Assembly (NCBI GenBank): GCA_046269235.1
Contig: JBJZOS010000008.1
Coordinates: 1-64,000, forward strand
DNA: 64,000 nt
Source of the DNA: Soonwooa sp032078105
Lineage (GTDB): Bacteria > Bacteroidota > Bacteroidia > Flavobacteriales > Weeksellaceae
Reading direction: 5' to 3'
Part shown: positions 42,111 through 50,513 of the stretch, piece by piece
How positions within the stretch are numbered: position 1 is the first letter of the stretch
How the letters are laid out: each line of letters starts with the position of its first letter
Made by a program: the position numbers and the translations under genes
Notes under the pieces: model-generated
Database searches by the model: none
The model's input: only the letters and a program-made list of their open reading frames with translations
Told to the model about the DNA's origin: nothing

Positions 42111-43064
42111 ATGAAATATACTTATACAGAAAAAAAAGATACAAGATCTGGCTTTGGAGCAGGTTTGGCAGAATTAGCAGATACTAATCCTAATGTTGTT
42201 GCACTTTGTGCCGACCTTATTGGTTCTCTTAAAATGGAAAAATTCATTGAGAAAGCACCAGAAAGATTCTTCCAAGTTGGTATCGCAGAAGCTAACATGA
42301 TGGGTATCGCTGCAGGTCTTACCATCAACGGAAAAATCCCTTTTGCTGGGACTTTCGCGAATTTTGCGACATCTCGTGTGTACGACCAAATACGCCAATC
42401 TATCGCTTATTCTGGCAAAAATGTAAAAATCGCTGCATCTCACGCAGGTCTTACTTTGGGTGAAGATGGGGCAACACACCAAGTTTTGGAAGACATCGGT
42501 ATGATGAAAATGCTTCCAGGTATGACGGTAATCAACCCTTGTGACTACAACCAGACTAAAGCAGCGACTTTGGCTGCGGCTAAGCACGAAGGTCCAGTTT
42601 ATCTAAGATTTGGACGACCTGTAGTTCCGGTTTTTATTCCGGAAGATATGCCTTTCGAAATCGGAAAAGGCATTCTTTTGCAAGAAGGTACAGATGTAAC
42701 AATCGTTTCGACTGGTCACTTGGTCTGGGAAAGCCTTTTGGCTGCAGAAGCTTTAGAAAAAGAAGGCATCTCTTGCGAAATTATCAACATCCACACGATC
42801 AAACCTTTGGATGAAGAAATCATTCTAAAGTCCGTTGAAAAAACTGGTAAAATCGTAACAGCTGAGGAGCACAACTATCTAGGTGGTTTGGGCGAATCTG
42901 TTGCTGGTATGTTGGCGAGAAGAAGACCGACACCTCAAGAATTTGTTGCGGTACACGACACTTTCGGTGAGTCTGGTACGCCAGCTGAGCTAATGAAAAA
43001 ATACAAAATTGATTCGGACGCAGTTATCGAAGCGGTTAAGACAATCATTAACAAAACAAAATAA
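42111..43064 (+). CDS. Transketolase, C-terminal subunit
   Basis: The 317-residue partner has the pyrimidine-binding domain (KDTRSGFGAGLAELADTNPN, FQVGIAEANMMGIAAGLTING with the glutamate that activates ThDP, SHAGLTLGEDGATHQ) and a C-terminal domain (YLRFGRPVVPVF, EEHNYLGGLGESVA). It follows the N-terminal subunit by 33 bases and is ended by a good terminator. Confidence 0.95.
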   Translation: MKYTYTEKKDTRSGFGAGLAELADTNPNVVALCADLIGSLKMEKFIEKAPERFFQVGIAEANMMGIAAGLTINGKIPFAGTFANFATSRVYDQIRQSIAYSGKNVKIAASHAGLTLGEDGATHQVLEDIGMMKMLPGMTVINPCDYNQTKAATLAAAKHEGPVYLRFGRPVVPVFIPEDMPFEIGKGILLQEGTDVTIVSTGHLVWESLLAAEALEKEGISCEIINIHTIKPLDEEIILKSVEKTGKIVTAEEHNYLGGLGESVAGMLARRRPTPQEFVAVHDTFGESGTPAELMKKYKIDSDAVIEAVKTIINKTK

Positions 43065-43067
43065 ATT

Positions 43068-43096
43068 AAATCCGCACTTAGTTGCGGATTTTTTTT
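43068..43096 (+). terminator. Terminator of the transketolase unit, just before the next start
   Basis: Stem AAATCCGCA / TGCGGATTT (loop CTTAGT) with a T run of about eight. The next ATG is only 4 bases beyond the T run. Confidence 0.88.
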
Positions 43097-43100
43097 CAGT

Positions 43101-44009
43101 ATGTTAGCAACCACCGAGCACAATATTCCCATAGAAAAAATTGGAAACTTCAATGGAGTGGAACTCTGGATAAAACGCGAAGACCTCATCCACCCCAGCA
43201 TTTCTGGCAACAAGTATTGGAAACTTTTCTATAATGTTAAATACTATGTAGAGCAAGCGCCTAGCCATCCAAAACTCATTACTTTTGGCGGTGCATTTTC
43301 CAATCATATCGCTGCGGTTGCGGCTTTAGCAAAATCTTTAAACATCCCAAGTCTTGGCGTTATTCGAGGTGAGGAATTAAAGAATAAAATCCACGACAAT
43401 CCCACACTTCATCAAGCTTTTAAGAATGGAATGGACTTTTATTTTGTTTCAAGAGAAAGCTACCGCGACAAATCTTTTTTAAGCCAAAATTTAAAACAAA
43501 ATTTTCCAGACGCTTTGATAATTCCAGAAGGAGGAAGCAATAATTTGGCGGTCGAAGGTGTCCAATGGATGCTCAATGAGCATACTAAAGATTTTGATTA
43601 TCTTTGCAGTGCGGTTGGCACGGGCGGAACGATTGCAGGGATTTCAAAATTTGCCGAACCTCATCAAAAAGTTATCGGGATAAAAGTTGTCCAAGACGAC
43701 AGCCTTGCACATCTTGTTAAAAATTGGTCAGGACAATCAAATTTTGAATTATTAAATGCCTTGGAAGCACGTTATGGTAAAATAACCGACGATAATATTC
43801 GTTTTATAAATGATTTTTATAAACGATATCAGATTCCGCTAGATCCAATCTATACAGGAAAAATGATGCAAAAATTATTGCAACTTATCGATAATAATTA
43901 TTTCGAAAAAGGGACCAAAGTTTTAGCATTTCATACTGGAGGATTGCAAGCTATCGCGGGTGCTAACCAACAACTTCAAAAGAAGAATAAAACATTGATT
44001 GAGTTTTAA
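43101..44009 (+). CDS. PLP-dependent ACC deaminase/D-cysteine desulfhydrase-like enzyme
   Basis: The 302-residue protein of the tryptophan-synthase-beta fold has WIKREDLIHPSISGNKYWKL (PLP lysine in SGNKYWK, about residue 37), ITFGGAFSNHIAAVAALAKSL and SAVGTGGTIAGISKF. It may break D-cysteine or 1-aminocyclopropane-1-carboxylate; the substrate is not fixed by sequence. The start is only 4 bases after a terminator, so it has almost no leader if transcribed from its own promoter. Confidence 0.87.
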   Translation: MLATTEHNIPIEKIGNFNGVELWIKREDLIHPSISGNKYWKLFYNVKYYVEQAPSHPKLITFGGAFSNHIAAVAALAKSLNIPSLGVIRGEELKNKIHDNPTLHQAFKNGMDFYFVSRESYRDKSFLSQNLKQNFPDALIIPEGGSNNLAVEGVQWMLNEHTKDFDYLCSAVGTGGTIAGISKFAEPHQKVIGIKVVQDDSLAHLVKNWSGQSNFELLNALEARYGKITDDNIRFINDFYKRYQIPLDPIYTGKMMQKLLQLIDNNYFEKGTKVLAFHTGGLQAIAGANQQLQKKNKTLIEF

Positions 44010-44041
44010 TTCTTTTAAAAATTTTGAAACTTAAAACAATT

Positions 44042-45106
44042 ATGAAGAAAGTATTTGCTCTAGTTTGTATCCTAACAATAAGTTTTGCAAAATCTCAAAA
44101 TTGGAAAACGGAAGACCAATACATCCAACGATTTGCAAAATATGCCGTCGAAGAGATGGAAAAATATAAAATCCCCGCAAGTATCACTCTAGCACAAGGT
44201 CTTTTAGAAACTGGTGGCGGACAAAGCCGATTGGCACAACAAGGCAACAACCACTTCGGCATCAAATGCAAAGAAGACTGGAGGGGCAAAACGATGAAAC
44301 ATACCGATGACGCTCCTAATGAGTGTTTTCGCGTATACGATGATCCTCGTCAATCTTACGAAGACCATTCTATATTCCTGGCAACTCGTAAATATTACAC
44401 CAAGCTTTTCGATCTAGATATGAAAGATTATCGCGCTTGGGCACATGGTCTCAAAAAAGCTGGTTATGCGACCAATCCGCGTTATGCTTATATTTTGATT
44501 GATAAAATCGAAAAATACAAACTTTACGAGTTTGATAATACCTCTACAGATCAAGTCTATTACGCCGTTCTAAAATTATATCCTGCGCTTAATAACGATG
44601 CAGTTTTTATGGCGCAAATGGATCAAAACAAAGCCAACTCTAAAGTAACGTCGCCGACAGTTAAAGCAACCTATGAGCAAACCTCGTATGCGCAATATCA
44701 AAAAAACGTTAACAAACAGAGCGAAACGCTTTCTGCTCAAGCTTTACTTAAAAATATTTTAGTGAAAAATCATCCAAATGGTGGTATGAAGTTCTTTGTC
44801 GTTCCTGTTGATACCGATGTTGCGACAATTTCTAAAAAATTCGGAATTAGTGAAAGCAAAATCATTAAATTCAATGAGCTTAATAGCAATACGCTGAAAA
44901 AAAATGACATTGTTTTCCTAGACAAAAAATCATCTTCTGGCAATGTTGATACTTACAAAGCTGAGATTGGCGAGGACATGCACGACATTTCTCAGAAATT
45001 TGGGATTAAACTTTCCAAACTTTATTCAAAAAACAGAATGGATGAAGGTCAACAACCCCGCGTTGGGCAAGTCATCTATCTTAAAAATAAAAAACCGAGA
45101 AGCTAG
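44042..45106 (+). CDS. Exported glucosaminidase (GH73-type) with LysM repeats
   Basis: This peptidoglycan hydrolase has about 354 residues. The start is ATG 44042 (MKKVFALVCILTIS); a TTG six codons upstream is less likely. Signal peptide cleavage before QNWKTED. The glucosaminidase domain (about 25-165) carries SITLAQGLLETGGGQSRLAQ with the catalytic Glu, and NNHFGIKCKEDW. Two LysM-type modules follow (about 240-290 and 300-350, FVVPVDTDVATISKKFGISE and DMHDISQKFGIKLSKLY). It would cut the glycan chain during growth or cell separation. Confidence 0.93.
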   Translation: MKKVFALVCILTISFAKSQNWKTEDQYIQRFAKYAVEEMEKYKIPASITLAQGLLETGGGQSRLAQQGNNHFGIKCKEDWRGKTMKHTDDAPNECFRVYDDPRQSYEDHSIFLATRKYYTKLFDLDMKDYRAWAHGLKKAGYATNPRYAYILIDKIEKYKLYEFDNTSTDQVYYAVLKLYPALNNDAVFMAQMDQNKANSKVTSPTVKATYEQTSYAQYQKNVNKQSETLSAQALLKNILVKNHPNGGMKFFVVPVDTDVATISKKFGISESKIIKFNELNSNTLKKNDIVFLDKKSSSGNVDTYKAEIGEDMHDISQKFGIKLSKLYSKNRMDEGQQPRVGQVIYLKNKKPRS

Positions 45107-45172
45107 TTTTAATTAACGATTTTAGATTAATTAAAAACTGTTTTTAAGACAAAAATAAAATCATAACAAAAC

Positions 45173-46456
45173 ATGTTATATCAAAGAAGTTCTGCCTTAT
45201 TTGACGAGGCACAAAAGTATATTCCTGGTGGTGTTAACTCGCCGGTAAGAGCTTTCAAATCCGTTGGCGGCGTTCCTGTTTTTATGAAATCTGCAAAGGG
45301 CGCTTACCTTACAGATGCTGATGACCGCACCTATGTTGACTACATCAACTCATGGGGACCGGCGATTTTGGGACACACGCATCCTGTTGTTTTAGAAGCA
45401 ATTCAAAAACAAGCAGAGCGTGGTTTTTCTTACGGAACTCCCACCGAATTAGAAACTGAAATTGCAAAACTTATCGTCGACAATGTTCCAAATATCGATC
45501 AAATCCGCATGGTTTCTTCAGGAACTGAAGCTTGTATGAGTGCGATTCGTTTGGCAAGAGGCTATACAGGAAGAGATAAAATCATCAAATTCGATGGTTG
45601 TTATCATGGACATTCGGATTCGTTTTTAATAAAAGCTGGAAGCGGCGCCGCAACTTTCGGAAATCCAAATTCTCCTGGTGTTACGAAAGGAACAGCGCAA
45701 GATACTTTGATTGCAACCTATAACGATATCGACAATGTTACAGATATTTTTCGTCATAATCAGGGCGAAATCGCAGCAGTTATTGTAGAACCTGTTGCCG
45801 GAAATATGGGTTGTGTGTTACCAGAAAATAACTTTCTTCAAAATCTTAAAAAAATATGTCAAGACAATGGCGCTTTATTGATTTTTGATGAAGTGATGAC
45901 AGGTTTCCGTTTGGCTTTTGGTGGCGCACAAGAAACTTTTGGTGTAGACGCCGACATCGTTACATTCGGGAAAGTTATCGGTGGCGGAATGCCAGTTGGT
46001 GGTTTTGCAGCTAGACAAGAAATCATGGATTATCTTGCACCAAATGGACCAGTCTATCAAGCTGGAACTTTGAGTGGAAATCCTCTTGCTATGCGTGCTG
46101 GTTTAACAACTTTAGAATTGATTAAATCGGATAAAGATTTCTATAATAAAATCAATAAAACAACCGAAACTTTAGATTTCGAAATTGGAAAAATCCTCAA
46201 CGAAAAAGGTCTAAAACATCGCATCAACCGAAAAGGAAGTATGATGTCCATCTTCTTTGAAACCAACAAAGTTTCGAACTTCCAAGAAGCTTACGATTCG
46301 GTTTACACTTGTATCTTCAATAACTTCTTCCAACAGATGTTAGCAAGCGGCATATATCTTCCGCCAAGCGGCTACGAAACTTGGTTTATCTCAGCAGCGA
46401 TCGAAGATGCAGAAATTGATAAAACCCTGGAAGCGGTCAGAAAATTCGAATTTTAG
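45173..46456 (+). CDS. hemL: Glutamate-1-semialdehyde 2,1-aminomutase
   Basis: HemL turns glutamate-1-semialdehyde into 5-aminolevulinate in the C5 heme pathway. The protein has 427 residues. The PLP lysine is K267 in TFGKVIGGGMPVGGFA. FDEVMTGFR, GHSDSFLIKAGSGAAT and PGGVNSPVRAFKSVGG are diagnostic for HemL. It is 66 bases after the glucosaminidase and has its own terminator. Confidence 0.97.
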   Translation: MLYQRSSALFDEAQKYIPGGVNSPVRAFKSVGGVPVFMKSAKGAYLTDADDRTYVDYINSWGPAILGHTHPVVLEAIQKQAERGFSYGTPTELETEIAKLIVDNVPNIDQIRMVSSGTEACMSAIRLARGYTGRDKIIKFDGCYHGHSDSFLIKAGSGAATFGNPNSPGVTKGTAQDTLIATYNDIDNVTDIFRHNQGEIAAVIVEPVAGNMGCVLPENNFLQNLKKICQDNGALLIFDEVMTGFRLAFGGAQETFGVDADIVTFGKVIGGGMPVGGFAARQEIMDYLAPNGPVYQAGTLSGNPLAMRAGLTTLELIKSDKDFYNKINKTTETLDFEIGKILNEKGLKHRINRKGSMMSIFFETNKVSNFQEAYDSVYTCIFNNFFQQMLASGIYLPPSGYETWFISAAIEDAEIDKTLEAVRKFEF

Positions 46457-46464
46457 ATAAAATA

Positions 46465-46492
46465 AAATCCCCAAGATTATTGGGGATTTTTC
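46465..46492 (+). terminator. Terminator of hemL, shared with a convergent gene
   Basis: Stem AAATCCCCA / TGGGGATTT with loop AGATTAT and then TTCTTTG; both sides have A/T runs so it may work on both strands. Confidence 0.85.
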
Positions 46493-46496
46493 TTTG

Positions 46497-47603
46497 TTAT
46501 TTCTTAACAACTTTTCTGCTAAGTGTTTTTTGATTTTCTAATGTTACATTAACAATATAAATACCTGAAGGCAGAGATCTGAAATCGATACTATTTTTAG
46601 ATTTCACTCTATTGACGACTTTACCGCTAACATCAATAATATTAATTTCTGACACCTTTAGCCTTGTTGAAATACTAAGAACATCTAAAACAGGATTTGG
46701 TGCCAATCTAATCTCGGCATCTTTAAGATCTTGTGTTGACAGATGATCGCCAACATTCAAAGTATAATCTTCTGTTTCGCCATAAGCATCATTCATATCA
46801 CAAGCTTTATTAGAAGTTGCTCCAGATTGCGTTACAGTTGCTAATCTTACACGCATTCTGTATTCTCCATTTGCAATATTATTGGGGATTGTAATATCTT
46901 TGGATAACACACCTTGGTCAATCGTACCAATATAGGTGAACTCGTGTGGCTCAAACAAGAAATTTTTATTATAATCGATCCACACCGACACCGACTGATT
47001 GTACCAACCGTAACCTATTTCTGTTTCAAAATTATAAGTTTCACCTTTTTTAACATTGGCTTTTTTTGCAGTAAAATCATTAAAACCATTTGTAGAACAA
47101 TCTGAAGCATTAACTAAGTCAGCAAACTTAACATTCTTTATAAATGCACCGTCCGAACAGTCCAAATTTGGCTCACAGTAAACATCTCGAACATCCAAGA
47201 AACATTTTACTTTTCGATCTACAAATTCAAAATCATTGTGTCCGCAATTAGAATTAAGATGTGTATAGAATCTAACAACAGTATCTTCGGCTGGCGTGAA
47301 AACGACTTTGCCACTACCCGACGCCAGAATTGTCGGATTGGCAGTATTTTCTGAAATCGTAATAAAAGCCGGACCATTATCTAAGGCTGCTGCAAATTCA
47401 TAATTAACATTTTTTGTAAGTTTCACCATCGTATACTCTCCGGTAAAACCCCATTCTGCCACAATTTCATTAGAATTATTGCAAACAGGGGTTACAACTC
47501 CTGAAGGATAAGCGCCGTTGGGAGCAGTGGTACAACCGCTAATCTGCGCATGCATAAGAGTCCCGAACGATAAAAGTCCAAGAGTCGATAAAAACTTCTT
47601 CAT
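46497..47603 (-). CDS. Secreted protein with GEVED and T9SS sorting domains
   Basis: The 368-residue protein has a signal peptide (MKKFLSTLGLLSFGTLMHA, then Gln20). The middle part resembles a lectin- or Ig-type beta fold with paired cysteines. The GEVED domain (about 150-280) has VSVWIDYNKNFLFEPHEF and YGETEDYTLNVGD. The T9SS type A domain at about 290-368 has IRLAPNPVLDVLSIS and GIYIVNVTLENQKTLSRKVV. It is sent to the cell surface, perhaps as an adhesin or binding protein. The GEVED part is related to that of the metalloprotease at 24.4 kb. Confidence 0.88.
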   Translation of the reverse strand: MKKFLSTLGLLSFGTLMHAQISGCTTAPNGAYPSGVVTPVCNNSNEIVAEWGFTGEYTMVKLTKNVNYEFAAALDNGPAFITISENTANPTILASGSGKVVFTPAEDTVVRFYTHLNSNCGHNDFEFVDRKVKCFLDVRDVYCEPNLDCSDGAFIKNVKFADLVNASDCSTNGFNDFTAKKANVKKGETYNFETEIGYGWYNQSVSVWIDYNKNFLFEPHEFTYIGTIDQGVLSKDITIPNNIANGEYRMRVRLATVTQSGATSNKACDMNDAYGETEDYTLNVGDHLSTQDLKDAEIRLAPNPVLDVLSISTRLKVSEINIIDVSGKVVNRVKSKNSIDFRSLPSGIYIVNVTLENQKTLSRKVVKK

Positions 47604-47755
47604 ATAAATTTTATTTTTAGTCCTAGCGAAGATATAAATATTAAATAAATCATAATAATTGGAAATTATTAAACAAAGAATAAAAATAAATACAAAAAAT
47701 TTGAAAATTTAATACAAACAAACGCATATAAAACAAAGTAAAGAATTACCCGTAT

Positions 47756-47788
47756 AAAAAAAGCTTGTCACTTGACAAGCTTTTTTTT
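47756..47788. terminator. Strong bidirectional hairpin between the decayed SRPBCC gene and the T9SS gene
   Basis: A perfect stem AAAAAGCTTGTCA / TGACAAGCTTTTT with loop CT, flanked by A and T runs on both sides. It ends the minus-strand series led by DUF1569. Confidence 0.88.
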
Positions 47789-47819
47789 GTTATTGATGGA
47801 AGACAAAAATTTACTTTTC

Positions 47820-48232
47820 TTAATATTCTTTTAAACCTTTCAGAATTTCTGTATAGCCAGCATCGTAATTTTCTACTTTAAAATCATCGCCAACCTCAGA
47901 CTATTCGTCAAGCTTATTATGATTCAAATTTAAGATCGTTTGATCATCCTTCGCTGACAGCGCCCAAGTTAAATGGGTGATGGCGTCGCTGAAATCAGTG
48001 TGCTCCCAAGTATGTTTAAAAATATGATTCGGCACCACTTCTTCAATTTGACAATGATGCCAAAATTTGTTCTCGCCGCCAGGTCAATAAAAGTTAAAAG
48101 TTGCAGTGTCTTCTAAGTTAAAATCTGGCATATCAAAATACATTGTTTCATTTTTTCCCTATTGGTTAAGGTTTCCCAAACTTTTTCTGCTGGAGTATTC
48201 ATGATAATTTCTTTTTCAAAGTTAGTTCTCAT
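47820..48232 (-). pseudogene. Decayed SRPBCC (AHSA1-like, START fold) gene
   Basis: From ATG 48232 the frame reads MRTNFEKEIIMNTPAEKVWE then TLTN. A frameshift near GGGAAAAAATG moves the reading to NETMYFDMPDFNLEDTATFN, then in-frame TGA interrupts FY*PGGENKFWH. HIFKHTWEHTDFSDAITHL and LDE*SEVGDDFKVENYDAG follow, with a second stop (TAG), and the end is YTEILKGLKEY. This is a START-fold SRPBCC/AHSA1-like protein of about 135 residues broken by one frameshift and two stops. It starts 12 bases from the OYE gene, so it was the downstream gene of that unit. Confidence 0.8.
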
Positions 48233-48243
48233 ACTTTCTAATT

Positions 48244-49296
48244 TTAGGGTTTTGCTTTGTCATATTGTTTTGGGAAGAAACAATTTTCATCATTTTCAAA
48301 ACTATTAAGCACCGGGAAATATGGATTTCTGAGAAGTTCTCTTGCAAGGAATATTAGATCTGCTTCATTATTTTGAAGGATTTCTTCTGCAGATTTAGCA
48401 TCGGTTATCAAACCAACAGCACCAGTTTTACTACCAGTTTGTTGTTTTATCTTCTGCGAAAAAGGAACTTGATAAGCATTGAACAACGTAATTTTAGCAT
48501 TATAAATATTTCCGCCCGAAGAAACATCAATTAAATCCACTGATTTAGTTTTGAGAATTTCTGCCAATTTAACATTCTCCTCAATATCCCAACCGCCATC
48601 GGCATAATCGGAGCCCGACACGCGAACAAACAAAGCCACATTCTCATCGATAGCCTCATTAATAGCTTCGACAATTTCTAAAAGAAAACGAATTCTGTTT
48701 TCAAAACTTCCACCATAATCATCTGTTCTCACATTCGATAAAGGTGACAAAAATTGATGCACCAAATAACCGTGCGCCGCATGGATCTCAATAACATCAC
48801 AACCAGCTTTTACAGCACGTTTGGCTGACTTTTTAAAATCTTGAACCAAATCTTTTATAGCCTCAATGCTTAAAACCGTTGGCACACAATCGCCTGGCTG
48901 AAAAGGAATCGCACTTGGCGCAACAACTTCCCAACCACCATCTTCCTTGGACAGTTGTTTTCCGCGCCAAGTTGATGACTTTCGTCCCGCATGCCCTAAT
49001 TGAATTCCAATTTTGGACGTCGTAAATTGATGTACAAAATCGACAATCTTTTTTATAGATTTTTGTTGCTCGTCATTCCAAAGTCCTAAACATTTTGGCG
49101 TAATGCGACCTTCAGGAGTAATGCCCGTCGACTCCATCATAATAAGTCCAGCGCCACCTTGCGCACGACTAGCGTAATGTACAAAATGAAAATCTGTAGC
49201 AACACCATCTTCCGCCGAAAACATACACATCGGGGACATAACGATTCGGTTTTCTAACGTGACATTTCGAAAACTTATTGGCTCGTACAACTTCAT
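48244..49296 (-). CDS. Old Yellow Enzyme family NADH:flavin oxidoreductase (YqjM/NamA-like)
   Basis: The 350-residue FMN-dependent ene-reductase has LENRIVMSPMCMFSAEDG (Cys in MCMF, YqjM group), DFHFVHYASRAQGGAGLIMMESTGI, HAAHGYLVHQFLSPLSNVRTDDYGGSFENR and GLITDAKSAEEIL. It reduces activated C=C bonds and may be part of an oxidative-stress response. Its start overlaps the previous gene's stop by 1 base. Confidence 0.93.
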   Translation of the reverse strand: MKLYEPISFRNVTLENRIVMSPMCMFSAEDGVATDFHFVHYASRAQGGAGLIMMESTGITPEGRITPKCLGLWNDEQQKSIKKIVDFVHQFTTSKIGIQLGHAGRKSSTWRGKQLSKEDGGWEVVAPSAIPFQPGDCVPTVLSIEAIKDLVQDFKKSAKRAVKAGCDVIEIHAAHGYLVHQFLSPLSNVRTDDYGGSFENRIRFLLEIVEAINEAIDENVALFVRVSGSDYADGGWDIEENVKLAEILKTKSVDLIDVSSGGNIYNAKITLFNAYQVPFSQKIKQQTGSKTGAVGLITDAKSAEEILQNNEADLIFLARELLRNPYFPVLNSFENDENCFFPKQYDKAKP

Positions 49297-49787
49297 TATT
49301 TCGAGAGTTCTAAAAGTTTAGTTTTTAATAATTCGTTGTTATCAAAATAAACAGGAAAACGCATTTTCTTACTATAACTTTCCCAAGTCCCTTCAAAAAC
49401 GACCAAAGCCAAATTATCGGTAAGCGCTTTAATGGCTAAACTTCCAGTAAAAATGCCTGTATGCTCATGAAGTTTTTGTTCTTGAAAATCGAATTTATAA
49501 AAGAGAGTTGACAACTTAGAATTTCCCATTTGTGAATTAGATTCAAGCAATAGAGTGCCGGTAAATTCACAAACGGTCCCTTCTACATCAGAAGTACCCT
49601 TCACTATTATTTCTTTCGGAAAAGCCTTAACATTAACTTCTCTAATATTAACTAAAATCGGTGCTCCGTTATTGATCTTTCCGACAAAAGCATTTTTATC
49701 ATTTAATAAATAATTTTCTAAAGCTTCCTTCGTTTGTGAAAAAAACAAGGTAGAAAATAGAAATACAAAAAGATAAATTAATCTCAT
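49296..49787 (-). CDS. Exported protein of unknown function
   Basis: The 163-residue protein has a signal peptide (MRLIYLFVFLFSTLFFS, then Gln18). I recognise no family. The mature part is made of strands (VKGTSDVEGTVCEFTGTLLL, KLHEHTGIFTGSLAIKAL, LVVFEGTWESYSKKMRFPVYF), with one Cys. It may be a small beta-barrel or lipocalin-like domain. It overlaps the Old Yellow Enzyme gene by one base (ATGA-type), so they are translationally coupled. Confidence 0.72.
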   Translation of the reverse strand: MRLIYLFVFLFSTLFFSQTKEALENYLLNDKNAFVGKINNGAPILVNIREVNVKAFPKEIIVKGTSDVEGTVCEFTGTLLLESNSQMGNSKLSTLFYKFDFQEQKLHEHTGIFTGSLAIKALTDNLALVVFEGTWESYSKKMRFPVYFDNNELLKTKLLELSK

Positions 49788-49802
49788 ATTTTTTTTACTA
49801 AA

Positions 49803-50264
49803 TTATAAAATGCCAAACTGTGCCAAATGATGATCGAGATGTTTGGCCATCATATTATTCCATTCTTGAGAATTGAGCCTACCAAAACTCGCACTTTCTT
49901 TACCATCAAAAGCACTTGCTCCAAGTTGTTGCGTCTTTTGTAGAAAGCCGATTAATCGTTTTTTTTCTAAGTCAAAATCTTTTTTATCTTTAATTAAAAA
50001 CATTGGTCCCGTTGGCAAATTTTGCTTGTACGGAAGCTCGTTAATTACCTTAGGCTTCACGAATTTTTTCATCATCCACTTTGCAAAAAATCCAGGCTTT
50101 TTTTTGTGTTTTTGCGGCTCATAGATTAACTCGTAAGTTACATTGCAATGTGCAAGCATTTGGTCAACAGACATTTTGCCCCATTTGGCAGGCGTCTCTG
50201 GAGTTAATTGATTAATGGCTTTGATGTAAGTATCAACATCTAATATATTGAAAATATTTTTCAT
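49803..50264 (-). CDS. DUF1569 domain protein (DinB-like)
   Basis: The protein has 153 residues. I choose ATG 50264 (MKNIFNILDVDTYI); the frame is open to a longer start at 50327 that adds a basic, poorly conserved 21-residue tail. The family pattern is KWGKMSVDQMLAHCNVTYELI, LPTGPMFLIKDKKDFDLEK and EWNNMMAKHLDHHLAQFG. The His residues (HC, HLDHH) are where DinB-like proteins bind metal. The function is unknown, perhaps a thiol- or metal-related transferase. It leads a unit with the exported protein, OYE and the decayed SRPBCC gene. Confidence 0.8.
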   Translation of the reverse strand: MKNIFNILDVDTYIKAINQLTPETPAKWGKMSVDQMLAHCNVTYELIYEPQKHKKKPGFFAKWMMKKFVKPKVINELPYKQNLPTGPMFLIKDKKDFDLEKKRLIGFLQKTQQLGASAFDGKESASFGRLNSQEWNNMMAKHLDHHLAQFGIL

Positions 50265-50454
50265 AGTGTATGAAATTGTGCGTTTACAATTGTTTTTACT
50301 TGATCTTGAAGTTAAATATTTTTTCAAATCAAAAATACAATTACTTGTATTGATCCTGCAATAAAAATAATACCTAAATTGCTACTTCGGGAATATCTGG
50401 TTCATAAAATAATTAATCTGTAGCAATATAGCTACAAATTATCTAATTTAACTT

Positions 50455-50486
50455 AACAAAAAAACGACAGAAATCTGCCGTTTTTT
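50455..50486 (-). terminator. Terminator after the alpha-2-macroglobulin gene
   Basis: On the minus strand ACGGCAG / CTGTCGT (one G-T pair, loop ATTT) is followed by seven T. Confidence 0.82.
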
Positions 50487-50513
50487 AATCATATTATTTT
50501 ACAATTATAAAAA

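Noticed and set aside
41226..43064. Frameshifted transketolase gene
   Set aside because: There is a clean stop, a 33-base gap and a new ATG, and each half ends at a natural domain border. Two-chain transketolases are known.
48244..49296. Old Yellow Enzyme gene as pseudogene because its neighbour is broken
   Set aside because: Its frame is complete with all motifs; only the downstream SRPBCC gene is damaged.
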